A DNA stretch of 64,000 nucleotides, from positions 632,964 through 696,963 of the forward strand of contig MU006226.1 in assembly GCA_010093685.1 (NCBI GenBank), in the 5' to 3' direction. Within the stretch, counting starts at the first letter, position 1. Every line of letters begins with the position of its first letter. The position numbers were made by a program, and so were the translations under genes. Positions 23,031 through 33,879 of this stretch are shown one piece after another. The DNA comes from Ophiobolus disseminans (Eukaryota; Ascomycota; Dothideomycetes; Pleosporales; Phaeosphaeriaceae). A model generated the notes under the pieces. It worked only from the letters and a program-made list of their open reading frames with translations. It ran no database searches and was not told the origin of the DNA.

Positions 23031-24806
23031 ATGAACACTACTTTCAGCATCGTATATGCCACGGCTCGATATCTGGCATATGCATTCATAGCGCGAGTAA
23101 GTGGAAAGTTGGACTTGAGGCAGCTCCTCGCTGAATTTACATTAGTGTGTATTTGTCTACAGCTATCGCATCTTTCTTCATCCACTGCACGCATATCCCG
23201 GTCCTTTCGTTGCAAAGTTCACGGATTGGTATGGGGCGTACCATGCCTTGTTCAGGCGTCTGCACTTTGTCACATACCGCAACCATGAGAAATATGGTAA
23301 GTATCGGTAACCCCAGTACTGAGAAGTGCAGGCTAATGCGTGTTCCTGTCAGGCACGGTGTTTCGTCAGGGCCCGAATCGACTGGGTTTTAACTCCTCAC
23401 AAGCACTGCACGGTATGTGACACACCTGTACAGTTTAGCGGCACTGTTGAACATACCTAGATATCTACCAAGATGAACGTCTATTCAAATCTCGCGCCTA
23501 CCTCGTCAGTCAGCCTCTCCCGGACACCTACAATCTCTTCAACGTCATTGACGAGAGCCTTCACCGCAGAAAGCGACGCCTCATAGGCCAAGGTGTGAAC
23601 GAGAAAGCTATGCGAGACTTCGAGCCAACTATGTCTGCCCACATTAACAAAACAGCTCGCCAAATCTTGCGATATTCCAGGCACGGCCGTCAACATGGGC
23701 GATCGATGCAAATGGCTCGGTCTCGACATCATCGGCTCCCTCGGCTTTGGCACGAATCTCAATCTCCAAGAAAGCCGGAAGAACCGCTTCATAGTCCACG
23801 GTCTTGAGACGTCCAATTTCCGGATCAACTTATACATTCAGTTCCCGCTGCTGAAGAAGATTGGCATGGAACCCATCTTATTTCCATACATCGCGACGTC
23901 TCAGATGAAATACTATAAAACCCTTCGAGACCTCATCGTTGCCAGGCGGAAAGAAGATAAACATGCTAGAAAGGATCTTTACTCCTTTGTCGCAGACCTC
24001 AAAGACTCCGAGACAGGAGAAAAGACGCGTCTCCGAGATTTATGGACCGAAGCCGCCTTCTTCATCCCAGCAGGTCAGCCTACCCTCCTCCCCTTTACCT
24101 CTAACCGCAGCTAACTCCCCATGTACTTGTAGGAGGCGACACAACCGCCACAACTCTCACAGCCTCCTTCTTCCACCTCTCGCGCCACCCAACATGCTAT
24201 GCTCTCCTCGCTGCCGAAATCCGCACCACATTCCCCTCCGCAGCACACATCTGCGCCGGACCCCAACTAGCCTCCTGCACCTACCTGCGCGCCTGCATCG
24301 ACGAAACACTCCGCCTCATACCCCCCATCTGCACTACCTTATGGCGCGAATACCCTAAAAGCACAACTACAGCTACGTCCGCGCCCCTAGTCGTCGACGG
24401 ACACGTCATCCCCCCTGGTATGGAAGTTGGGGTGAACATCTACACTTTACACCACAACGCTACGTACTTCCCGGAGCCATACGCTTTCCAGCCTGAGCGC
24501 TGGCTCCAAGACGACGACGAAAAGCTGAAGCACATGCGCGATGCTTTTACGCCGTTTTCGATTGGGGCACGCGGGTGTGGGGGCAAAGCGATGGCGTATA
24601 TGGAGGCGAGTTTGACGCTCGCGAAGGTGTTGTGGTATTTTGATTTCGAAAGGACGGGGGATAGGGGACTGGATGGGGTGGGGGAAGGGAGGGGGGAGAA
24701 TGAGTTCGAGATGAGGGATCAGTTTAGTGCGGTTTGTTCGGGGCCGAATTTGGTGTTTAGGGTTAGGGATGGGGAGTTGGATGGGCTTGAGGGGGTGGGC
24801 GAGTGA
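23031..24806 (+). pseudogene. cytochrome P450 with a single frameshift
   Basis: Exons 23031-23096, 23146-23296, 23353-23412, 23461-24073 and 24133-24806 can be joined by GT-AG introns. The membrane anchor leads to RIFLHPLHAYPGP. The I-helix AGGDTTATTL, K-helix ETLRL, PERW block (FQPERW) and heme loop FSIGARGCGG are all intact. The fourth exon carries one extra base relative to its frame. The reading must shift by +1 between about 23655 and 23694, after INKTARQIL and before VNMGDRCKWLG, and no intron with usable sites can absorb it. The gene is therefore a recent pseudogene, or the assembly has a one-base error. The subfamily and substrate are not clear. The C-terminal tail is unusually long and acidic. 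Confidence 0.8.
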
Positions 24807-26076
24807 TTGGTTTGAGTTGATTTGTGTTGTTCGTTCATCATCACGTTCAAATGCAGTGGTTTCCCTCCATATGTTGGTTGGTTTTCGTGGTTGCGGTAGC
24901 ACGGCTTCGGTCTACTTTGTAGTAGGTTGGCTGCTGGTTTTGCAGTTTCTGATATCAAATACCTATGCATAAGGTGTTTTAGTCCTGAGGCATGAATTAT
25001 GTCCAAGCTGCTTAGCTTGTATGTTTAGATGTACTACCTAGGCAGTGAAAAGATTCATCGTATAGAACTCAAGTGCATAGGCAGAGTCTGTGCGCTGGCT
25101 CACGGTGCTTGGGACGTTGTTTGTGCCGCTAAGCGTTGTGGCGGGTATTATGTCTATGGGCGGAGAGTTTTCGCCTGGAGGAGAGAGGTCTTGGGTGTAC
25201 CTTGCGGTTGTGGGGCCGGTGCTGGTGGGGATTGGCGGTGTGTTGGGGGCGATTATTGGGTGGCAGAGGGTGCGAGAGTGGATGGGGAGGGAGAGGGAGA
25301 GTGGGGAGAAGGAGGGCTGAACTTGGATATCGAGTAGACACAGATCACTGAATAGAGGGGCGATCTCGTCAGTCTTGGATACACCTTGCTACTGCTGCCT
25401 TATCTCATTCCTGACAACGTTTTGCTGCTGCAGCTTCCTCTCTTATCTAAATGTGCTTTTGCTGCTGCTGCTTCTTTTTCTTCAACGTTCTGGGACACGC
25501 TGTGCCTCTTGGGCCCTGGCCTTTTGTAATTCCCCCTGTTCCTACGCCCTACTAATACCGCCACGAAATCCTCTACGTTATAGTATGCAGGTATCAGCGT
25601 GGGCTAAAACGAATGCGGACTTCCTTGGGCTGCTTGCGAGATTGAGACGCAAAGAAAGGGACCCTTTAATCACTATTATTAGCGCTATCTCAAGCAGGAA
25701 TAGTATGGAAAACGCCACCGAGAAGCTAATCGTAGGTTTCTAGAAGACTTGTAGATCGCTTTGTACCGCCGCGGAGCAACATCTTACGAAGTGGGTCCAA
25801 CGGCTGCGCGACCGTTTCGCTAAGGGCGAAATTCCAGCTCCGCGGAAGCTATGTGTTAATAACACTGACAGTCCAGCTATCTAAATCGTCAAAAAGTGTA
25901 AGTGGTATTGCTTCATCTCATCTCAAAAACGTGCCCAAGGGTACCAAACGCTCCAAACAAATACCCTATGCAACCCACCCGATCTACCGGAACAAAATAA
26001 GAAAATCTAACGCCCCATATACTGGATAGGATATCATAGAACCGCACATATCTTCTCCACCAAACCTCTCCATCTC
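24807..26076. other. decayed intergenic region with gene and possible transposon remnants
   Basis: Besides the CorA-like relic annotated separately, this stretch contains CTG/CTT-rich low-complexity DNA at about 25420-25480. Further on, at about 25768-25860, a plus-strand frame reads KWVQRLRDRFAKGE, ends in a stop, and recalls the helix-turn-helix part of pogo-type transposases. The resemblance is weak. No terminal inverted repeats were found by eye. Confidence 0.3.
25082..25320 (+). pseudogene. C-terminal relic of a CorA-like membrane protein
   Basis: An open frame of about 77 codons, with no ATG and with an in-frame TAG just upstream, encodes WLTVLGTLFVPLSVVAGIMS, then GGEFSPGG and a second hydrophobic helix, and ends in a charged tail. 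Two helices separated by a short Gly-rich loop after FVPLS are typical of the C-terminal membrane domain of fungal CorA-like proteins, often fused to ankyrin repeats. Nothing upstream matches the rest of such a protein. I read this as a truncated remnant, which fits the decay of the neighbouring P450. Confidence 0.6.
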
Positions 26077-27063
26077 TCACTCCGTAACATCCATATGCTC
26101 CGGCCCCGTCCTCAAGTCCTCGACTTCCTTCCTCAACAACTCAATCTCCTTTTCCTGGGCACGCATCTTCTCAAGCGCCATTTCTATTAGCCTAGCTTTA
26201 TTCACCGTTCTCTTTTCGCCCGCAACAGCCTTCTTGCCGTCCTTTTCGTCAGGCTCGCCGTCTTTGCCGGTGTCGCCGCGCATGACGACGAAACACGTAG
26301 TCCCGCTGCCAAAGGTGACTTCGCCATCCAGTAAGAACTCTGCGAGGTCCACCATGGCGGTTTTCATCCGGTCGCGGCGTGCTTGCTCGGCTGCGCGGTG
26401 GGTGGCGCGCTTCATCATTACGCCTGTGGCCATGGCGGTGCTGAAGTGCAGACCCATCTCCAGATGCTCGCCGGAGGATATTAGCTCGTAGTTTGATTTC
26501 GAGGCCAGCAGGTCGGCTTGCGGTGTTGTGACGCCTCCGGCTCCTGCGTGATGTAAGCATGTGATGTTTTGGTGCTGCATTGGGATGTCACGGGACTTGA
26601 TGACACCCTCCAGATGAGTTTGTGTGTGAAAAGTGGGTGGCTTACCATTGCTGCCGGCGGGTGCTATACTACTGCTTCTCCTGGCGATTGGGATCTTCTT
26701 GGGTGGTTGTGATGAGGCATGGGATATGGATGAGATGGTGCTCGCTGTGTCGGCTGCTATTGACGGCGATCGTAGCGATGATACAGGCGAAGCTATCGAC
26801 TGCGTCGCGATTGATGGAGATTTCAGAGGTCGGATGGGATGTATAGGTAGTTGCACTGGTTGCACTGGCGGATGTTGCTGAAAAGACTGTGTTTGTTGTG
26901 CTTGCTGCTGTTGCTGCGCCTGCTGCTGGGCACTCTCCCGAACAGGACTATATCTCCTCCTCTTTTTGAATAACTGTGGCCATGTTCTGCTTAGCGGTCC
27001 TCGATGCCCACCCTCATTCTTGTCGTTATCGGGCGGCTGTTGTTGCTGAGAATACGGGTGCAT
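26077..27063 (-). CDS. bHLH transcription factor, PHO4/NUC-1-like
   Basis: The frame is open for 328 codons from the ATG. Within it lies a likely 102-bp intron, 26645-26544 (donor GTAAGC, acceptor GCAG). Its length is a multiple of three and it has no stop, so removal gives 294 residues. The N-terminus is Gln-rich with a Ser/Pro-rich linker. The C-terminus has a basic region HRAAEQARRDR with the His, Glu and Arg used for E-box contact, then helix 1 (KTAMVDLAEFL), a long loop and helix 2 (NKARLIEMALEKMRAQE) running into a leucine-containing coil. The basic region strongly recalls Pho4/NUC-1, regulators of phosphate acquisition, but target genes cannot be read here. The long loop is unusual. 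Confidence 0.85.
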   Translation of the reverse strand: MHPYSQQQQPPDNDKNEGGHRGPLSRTWPQLFKKRRRYSPVRESAQQQAQQQQQAQQTQSFQQHPPVQPVQLPIHPIRPLKSPSIATQSIASPVSSLRSPSIAADTASTISSISHASSQPPKKIPIARRSSSIAPAGSNGKPPTFHTQTHLEGVIKSRDIPMQHQNITCLHHAGAGGVTTPQADLLASKSNYELISSGEHLEMGLHFSTAMATGVMMKRATHRAAEQARRDRMKTAMVDLAEFLLDGEVTFGSGTTCFVVMRGDTGKDGEPDEKDGKKAVAGEKRTVNKARLIEMALEKMRAQEKEIELLRKEVEDLRTGPEHMDVTE

Positions 27064-28128
27064 GGCTCATTTGAAGTATCGCAACGCTGAGAAAGCGATA
27101 CCCCAATGCTTACAGGCAATATGGCCTGCTAGGCCTGGGTGCACCAGCTGTAAGATCCGGAACCGATGTGTTGAGGTGAGCGCCAACAAACATTCAACAG
27201 TGTACGCCCAGGGCTCCCAGTCATTAAGCTTGGTAGCTGAACCTGCCGTGCATGCGCGGTGTGTTGCGGCGGAAGCGGAAGTCAGAGTCGTGAGCAGTAG
27301 TTGGGTCGCCTCATTCGTGGGTTCAGCGTGCTGCGGTCGCAAGAGGCGTAAACGCGCGATCCAGAACAGAACCCGCACACATGCTGCCTTGCGCTCGTTA
27401 AAAGCAAAATCACTTGCGTTGGAAGAACGGGGGAAGCTTTGCTTGGCTGCATAGAAGAGTGATGATAGGGTGCCTGGAGATGGAGGGCTGAGCCTGTCCA
27501 CTGGGGCGGCGGAAGCGATGCACGTGGTCTTGGCGGCATTCTGCGCGTGGAATGTACCCCTGTCGAGCACCTTTATTTGCCACGGCGTTGTCCCCAGAGT
27601 TGACGAAGAAAGCCATCAAACGACGTTCTAGCCATCAGATTGGCAGTGGGGGCGTTCGCAGCTTGGAGGCGCCATCTGAAGCGACCAACGCCGGAGCGCG
27701 TCGGAGGGTCACCTTCTGCTTCAGGACAGGAAGCCTGTATATACGACCATGGCTCGATGATCGCTTTGATTGCGGCGCGCGCAATAAGCACAGCAGAGCT
27801 CAGCACGTGTGGGGTGAGATTATGCAGGTCGTTTTTGCTGACTCGTGCTGCGGAGAAGTGAGCGCAGGATCGCCAAGGTTCGGATCGCTTCCAGCGCGGT
27901 GCTCGAGGTCGACATTCGAAAAACCTCCTGAATTGCGAATGTGGCCCCATTATGATGGCATACGCCCGTGATGGTGTTTTCCATCTGCAGGAATTTTCCG
28001 GGCCACCACGTGGGCGGAGATCGATTCTTTGTGTAGTGCACAACCCTGCAGATCTGTACAATTGTGATATTCGAACGCTTATGAATAAGGAAACGCTAAA
28101 TCGCTACGACAATAGATATGCCATGCTC
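27064..28128. other. intergenic: bHLH promoter and MFS 3' flank
   Basis: Both neighbours read leftwards. Open frames of up to about 165 codons exist on both strands (for example 27067-27570 and 27573-28061 on the minus strand). They lack ATG-based coding structure, domains or splice logic, so I call no gene. Confidence 0.45.
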
Positions 28129-29936
28129 CTAAGAGCTGTTCTCCCTGCTGACCATCTCGTGGCTCTCGTGGCTCCGCTTGCTCCTGACCTGGACACCAGG
28201 TACGTACTCCAGATCCTCATCTTCCAGGTCTGTATCCAAAGCTTCCTCGCTGAGCATTGCAGGGTTGAGTGCGAAGGCACCTTTTGGCACAAATGTTGCC
28301 GTCATAACTAGTACAAATATAATCGTGAACTGCACGCCGGCTACATTGAAGATGGCGTGCTGCACCTGGTCGTTGTTTCTGTCTGATATGCGGTCGATAT
28401 ACGTGCCGAGGGTGACAGAGGCGATGGCGTAGGTGACGATGTATGAGCTGTAGAGAAACGCCATAACGGCGCCCAATGCGGAGACGTTCTGCGTTCGAGA
28501 TTCGATACGTGCAAGAGAAGCCTGAATGTATGCGGCGAGTGAGACGTCGCCCGCAGCCCACCCGAAGCTGATAGGCATGAAGGTGGCTGCAACGATCCAG
28601 GCTTGACCGACCTGGTTCATCGGTGGATACCAGTAGGGCAGGTACCAGACGATTAAGAGCGCAAGCGCATCTATTCGCAACCAAGGCATCGGTGTGTTGA
28701 CCAAGTTTGTGAACATGAACACAAACAGAGCTCCCAAAAGTTCACCAAAGTTTGAGCCTCCAACCATGATTTGAGCCCAAGCAGAGTTGCCGAGATATCG
28801 TCGAGCTACGGCCGGTGCGATGGCGTTCTCAAGGTATCGGTGCCCGTACAGTGCGACGGCGTATCCGGGCAACAGCCAGATAAACTTCCTGTGCGTGAAG
28901 ATGATTTTCCCACCAGTCCAGCAGGACTCGAAGAAGAGGTAGAAGCCACCCATGACAGCTCTGACGTATGTGGGCTGGCTCTCAAGTACTAGAGCTCGTG
29001 TGTCTCGCTCTATGCCATCTTCAATGAACCACCATAAGATCGACGCCGCGGCGAAGAAAATGGGTGTGATGATGAACGAAAAGTTGTTACCGAAGTGTGG
29101 GATCAGTGCAAGCGCAGTGGTAAATGCGCCAGCTGTGCCGGATATTTCGTAGAAGATGTGGACAAGTGAGTCCATGCGTCGGAGTTTCTGAACGTTGCCA
29201 CCAACAAGGTCTCGCGGTATTACACGTCTGATGAGCTCCACCATGCCGTACACAACACCGCAAACGCAGACTGCTTGCTGTTAGCCATGCTATTTCATGC
29301 TGACTTGTCGAATAAGTGTCGAGCAACGCCTAGTCCCATGGTCGAATACAGCAGACGCGAGTAGCGCAGTCAAACATCCAGACCGATAGTCCCAGTTCTT
29401 GTGTGTGACTCCATTCCGACCAAAGACGTAATCCGATTCATGGTGTGCTGGGCAGACACGCCAACACTAAAGCTACGAAATGAGAACTTACAGATAGGTA
29501 TCATGCCATCGGTATCGTAGTTGCCATAGTAGCTGTAGTTGTCTCGTGGATGCTTCGAAGGCCTGAACTTGCCACCGGTGGCGGCATCTAAGATCAACAG
29601 GATGCTGCTCATGAGTGCAAAAATGAGTATCGCGCAAGATAGTACATTTTTGGTCGGGTATCTCTTGATCAGTGGTGCAATGAGGATTGATCCTACACAT
29701 TGGAACGCCTGGTTCAGTCCGGTCAGAAGCCCAACGCGCTGGAAGGTAACGGAAACGCCCGTCTTCGCTTTGAGCAAGTCGTAGCGATTCGTTGCAAGTG
29801 CAATGACTGAACCGTTGAAAGCTTCCAGGCCGAATTTATACATCATGATGCCGGCGATGTATATAGCAATGTTCCGCCGCTCCAGAGGTGTGTAAAGGCT
29901 CCATGTTTCGCGAACAACGGCCACGGGTCGGACCAT
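28129..29936 (-). CDS. MFS-type membrane transporter, function unknown
   Basis: Exons 29936-29492 and 29270-28129 encode 528 residues with about 10-12 hydrophobic segments. The 221-bp intron (GTAAGT donor, CAAGCAG acceptor) is long for this window. Splicing across it restores DGMIPIFCVCGVVYGMVEL, after which RRVIPRDLVGGN continues the family pattern. A tryptophan/tyrosine-rich start (RETWSLYTPLERRNIAIY) precedes the first membrane segment. The C-terminus is acidic and ends in a Ser/His/Arg-rich cytosolic tail. I recognise this as a fungal major-facilitator-like family but not its substrate. The first in-frame ATG (29936) was used; an extra upstream exon cannot be excluded. Confidence 0.78.
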
Positions 29937-31342
29937 GGCAACATTCGTGGGCACGCAACGTGCGATGGTGATGCACGGGATGCAGCAACGAGCCTAGGAT
30001 TGCGGAGAGTCTGGTAATATACTCCACGATACCAACCAAATGGTAAAGCAGAAGGTGGCCAATGAGGAGAATCGGCTATCGCATGTGGTTCCTGGTGCGC
30101 GCTACGACTGTCCCAAGGAAAATCAAAGGCTGTGACGCCCGCATTGGTGACAAAGAGGCATTTTGAGAAGCCCTGCCGTTTGTGTCAGTAACGAGGGCGA
30201 TGCACTTGCTCCACCGCCGAGGTGTGCCACTTTGCACCCAGTCCGAACTTAGACTTGGCGGGCCTGTCAGTGCTGACCACTTAGATTTGAGAATGCTCCC
30301 ACGCGGCCTGACATGGGTCCTACAACGTCTGGCCCGCACAGGCACGTCAATCGTTGTGGGACGTGCTTTGCTGTCAAATACGCATGGCTTTCACGGCTGT
30401 GATGAGCGTGCAGTGCCTAAAGGATCAGAGTTTGTTTCCGTCGCTCTGTGGTATCTGAGAGTGCTGAAAGATAAGAGTGTTGCGTTGACAGCTACACAAG
30501 ATTTCGTATGCATGCGTTGGAAAGCGAAAGTTCAATTTGGGGCTCACCGGTTCCCGGCAAATGTTGATATCAGGTGAAGGCTGGCAGACTATGCGACATT
30601 CGGAGCGATCAAAGCGCACCAGAGACCCGGCATAACCAGCAGCAAGCTACCCTGGGCCCGCATCAACTTGCGACAGAAGACGAGAAACTTGAGACTGAAA
30701 ACGGCTTCGACGGTCGTCTTCTTGTGATGTTTCCTGCAGTAGTGGTAAGACCGTCGTCGGTAAGGAATGCGCCGCTTGAAAAAAGTCCACTCAACTACCT
30801 CGTGAGTTCTTCCGCACACCTGCACCATGACTCGAGTGACAAGCTTCCAAGATTCGCGAACTAAAACAGGCTCTCCTCGAAAGGCAGCTATTCTGTACAA
30901 GTGAAAGGCAAGCCCGCTGGCGGAGACGATCCGATCCCGGGCCAACACCTGCAGATAATATGCACAGCTCCTGTTGGCTGGATGTCCACAATTATCATTG
31001 AGAGGATCTGGATACGAGCAACATGCTGGGCAGAACGTTGTGTTCACATCACAGGATTGGAATCGGTATAGCCGTCTGTATGCCAGCAAGTCATTATGAT
31101 GTCAAGTGGCGCCTGTGATCGTCAGTAAGCCCATCACACTCGATGTTTCGGTCTTTTGGCTGACCTTTCCGTATTGCTGTCCACGCCTCACACGTGAACA
31201 TGCTGTATTGCGGCAACCCTCATTGACCATGGAAGTGCGCCGCAGATCGGAGGAAGGAAATACTTCGAGGACAGGTTCGTGCCATGAATAGATAGTCCTA
31301 TTCCTCCGCCATATTTGCGAGCTGATAGCAACGCACGGAATT
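29937..31342. other. 1.4-kb intergenic region, no gene called
   Basis: This gap holds the promoter of the leftward MFS gene and the 3' flank of CWC21. A minus-strand frame at 30589-31089 (166 codons, many Cys and Arg) opens without an ATG and has no recognisable domain. A plus-strand frame at 30182-30577 is likewise unsupported. Confidence 0.4.
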
Positions 31343-31941
31343 TCAATCAGATTCCTCCTTGTATCGCCTGGCTTCCTTTGCTCTCTCCGTCTTGACCTCA
31401 TCCTCAGCCCCTCTTTTCACCAGACTATCTCGCATACGCTCTTCTTGCTTTCGCCAATGGCTGCCCTCTTCGTAGTCTGCACTGATGCCCAGCGCCTTGC
31501 GCAGGCGTTCACTCTCTTCGAGCTTGGCTTTGGCTAGGTCGTGTACTTGGTGGGCTTTCAGTCGCTTGGCGTTGGGTCCCAGTTCTTTGCCGTCCTTCCG
31601 CTCTTGGTCGAGCTTCCGGCGCAGAGCTTCGCATTGATCGTCAATCTCGTCTTCGTCGACACTGCATATGTTAGCGTTATGGCAGGCATACATGCGATCT
31701 CACAAGCTCACGCCTCCTCTTCAAGCTTGTCTCTCAGTTCAAAGACCTTGACCTCGATGTCGCGCTTCGCCTCGTGCTCGAGAATTTCCGCGTCAGGTTG
31801 CCGTGGACGGTGCTTCGCATGCTCGTAGTCTTTGGGATATGGCGCGACTTTGTCGCGTGGCCGGAGAAGTGACCGATTTTTCTGGACGTATCCTGACGTA
31901 CCACTGCCTCTTGGAGTGGTGAGTCCGACGTTATCTGCCAT
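31343..31941 (-). CDS. CWC21: spliceosome-associated Cwc21-type protein
   Basis: Exons 31941-31712 and 31661-31343 encode 182 residues; the intron has GTGAGC, a GCTAAC branch site and TGCAG. The N-terminus (MADNVGLTTPRGSGTSGYVQ) is the conserved tail that enters the spliceosome in Cwc21/SRm300 proteins. The cwf21 helical motif lies at about residues 60-105 (EHEAKRDIEVKVFELRDKLEEE, then the acidic turn VDEDEID). The rest is a highly charged helix. In yeast, Cwc21 sits near the catalytic centre, contacts Prp8 and Snu114 and affects 5' splice-site choice. It shares a short divergent promoter with CDC123. Confidence 0.9.
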
Positions 31942-32177
31942 GTTGGTCGTGCTGGTAAGTTTGGCAATCAGTACTGGATGTATGAGTGTTGAAGACGAAA
32001 GTCGAGAAGGCGGAGCGGAGGCTCGGAGGAGGGCCCAAGCTTTCCACTGGTCGCTCTTGCCCCGCCAAAAGTTTCCCAGCGGAAAGTGACGAAGACTCAC
32101 ACAGCAATGGAGTCATTTCACAGGACTTCCTCTGCTTCACATCTCTATCACTTTGAAACACACCAACATATACCACC
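31942..32177. promoter_or_regulatory. bidirectional promoter of CWC21 and CDC123
   Basis: Only 236 bp separate the two divergent start codons, so the leaders and promoters of both housekeeping genes must lie here. I see no clear TATA box. The pairing of a splicing and a translation-factor gene suggests, without proof, shared constitutive control. Confidence 0.55.
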
Positions 32178-33452
32178 ATGAGTACTCACGAGGTCGTAAC
32201 CGACCACCCCATCTCCACGCCTGCAGACGGTGGCTTGACAGAGTTGCCGTTCCCGCCTGTGACGAAGAAGCACATCTTGAACTGCTCATACCACAGCTGG
32301 CATCCCAAGTGGGTTCTGTTCATGTGGATGGGAATGAGCACATGACTAACATTTTAAAGATACCGAGCAGTCACGCCCAAAGCACGCCTCATTCCTCTTC
32401 CCACCGAATTTCTCGATTACCTTCGATCCGATGGCATCATCCTGCCCCCTGAAGACGGCGACAATGCGACTTGGTCAGAAAACGACAGTGGAATCTTCTC
32501 GGGCGCCGATAACAACGATGCCGACGAAGAAGAGGCAGCTGATCCCAGCTTGAACTGGCGCGACACCCACGACGCTATCGAGAATACGATCGAAGAGTTG
32601 GGCGGCAAAGTTGCGCCAAAGCTGAACTGGAGCGCCCCAAAAGATGCCACCTGGATCAACGCGACTAACAGCATGGAGTGCCGGACTCCAAACGACATCT
32701 ACTTGTTGTTGAAGAGCAGTGACTTTGTCACCCACGACATCGCACATGCGTTTGATGATACAGTAGACCAGAGCTCTGAGGCAGAGCAGGACATACCATA
32801 CCACCTCGTGCTTCGAAAGTGGATCACACTGAATCCAAGCCTTGAGTTCAGATGCTTTGTACGGGACCGACGGCTCATTGCGCTCTGCCAACGAGATTTG
32901 AACCACTTTGATTTCCTGTTTAAGATGCAGGATAAGCTGCGCGACACGATTCAAGCGTTTTTTGACGTAAAACTGCGCGATACATTCCCAGACCCGAACT
33001 TCACCTTTGACGTTTATGTACCTCCGCCACACAACAAAGTTTGGCTTATGGATGTCAATCCTTGGGCCTTGCGGACAGATCCGCTGTTGTTCTCGTGGAT
33101 GGAGCTGCTCACTATGGAAGTTCCAGACGTGGAAGAGACGACCATACGACTGAAGATAGCTCAGCCTGGCGAGACAAGTAGTGGGCAAGATGCTGAAAAA
33201 GGACCCGACAGTGATGACACAGACGACGATGATGTTGAGGAAATCTGGCAACCAGAATTCCGCATGGTACGCAGAGATGACCCTGAAGCATACGGCTTTA
33301 CGACGCCGCAGTTTAGTGCGCACAAGCTGCCGAAAGATGTGGTCGATGCGAGTCGCGAAGGTGGAGGTGGCATGAGGGAGTTCGCTATGCAGTGGCAGGA
33401 AGCTCAGAAGCTATCGGAGCAACAGCGCGCCGAGGATAGCGAGGACGACTAG
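32178..33452 (+). CDS. CDC123: D123 family protein, eIF2 assembly chaperone
   Basis: Exons 32178-32308 and 32360-33452 encode 407 residues. The D123 domain spans about residues 30-340. It includes LNWSAPKDATWIN, the conserved segment ending in LRKWITLNPSLEFRCFVR, and the C-terminal DVNPWALRTDPLLFSW, which carries the Mg-ATP ligands of this atypical ATP-grasp fold. Acidic insertions follow at about 65-85 and 310-330. In yeast, Cdc123 helps assemble the eIF2 alpha-beta-gamma heterotrimer and is needed for translation initiation and cell-cycle entry. The C-terminal tail is acidic and disordered. Confidence 0.93.
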
Positions 33453-33879
33453 AAATCACAAACAGAAGCCTGTCATAAGGAGGGAGATGCCGAGTCACAC
33501 TGGTAGGCCCAGGTTACTCGGTACCTGCATAAATTTTACCGCTTGGATCAGACTAGACCGTCAAGCATTCTGCTGTAAACAAACAAACCGTGGCAATATC
33601 TTGATTGGTGAAAGACATGTTGATGCTCAGAATCGATGACTCTTCGTCGCCAAGCGGTAACGGCCCGCATCGGAGGAGACACAGTGGTTCGCTGGCGCAA
33701 GACGTCGTTTGGTTTCAAGTTCGGCAAGTGGGGCATCACTCGACCCTCGACAACGCTCACAACAACACGCTGCCGACGCCCACGTTTCTTTCCTTCACAT
33801 ATGTTGGACCCAAACTTTGCATTAAATTCACGAGGCTACCCATACTTGGATTGCTTAGTTTTTGGATATCCACGACATC
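33453..33879. other. intergenic between CDC123 and an F-box-like gene
   Basis: Both neighbours read rightwards. Small frames around 33605-33914 overlap the start of the next gene in other frames and look like shadows. No RNA gene or repeat is evident. Confidence 0.45.

Noticed and set aside
27573..28061. 162-codon minus-strand frame between the bHLH and MFS genes
   Set aside because: Arg/Ser/Pro-rich shadow-type composition with no domain. It lies where the bHLH promoter is expected.
29271..29491. Extra coding exon inside the long MFS intron
   Set aside because: The direct join of the flanking exons gives a continuous family-like segment; the inner sequence has stops and no membrane pattern.
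30589..31089. 166-codon Cys/Arg-rich minus-strand frame, considered as a small secreted protein
   Set aside because: It does not open with ATG, has no signal peptide and has no family resemblance.
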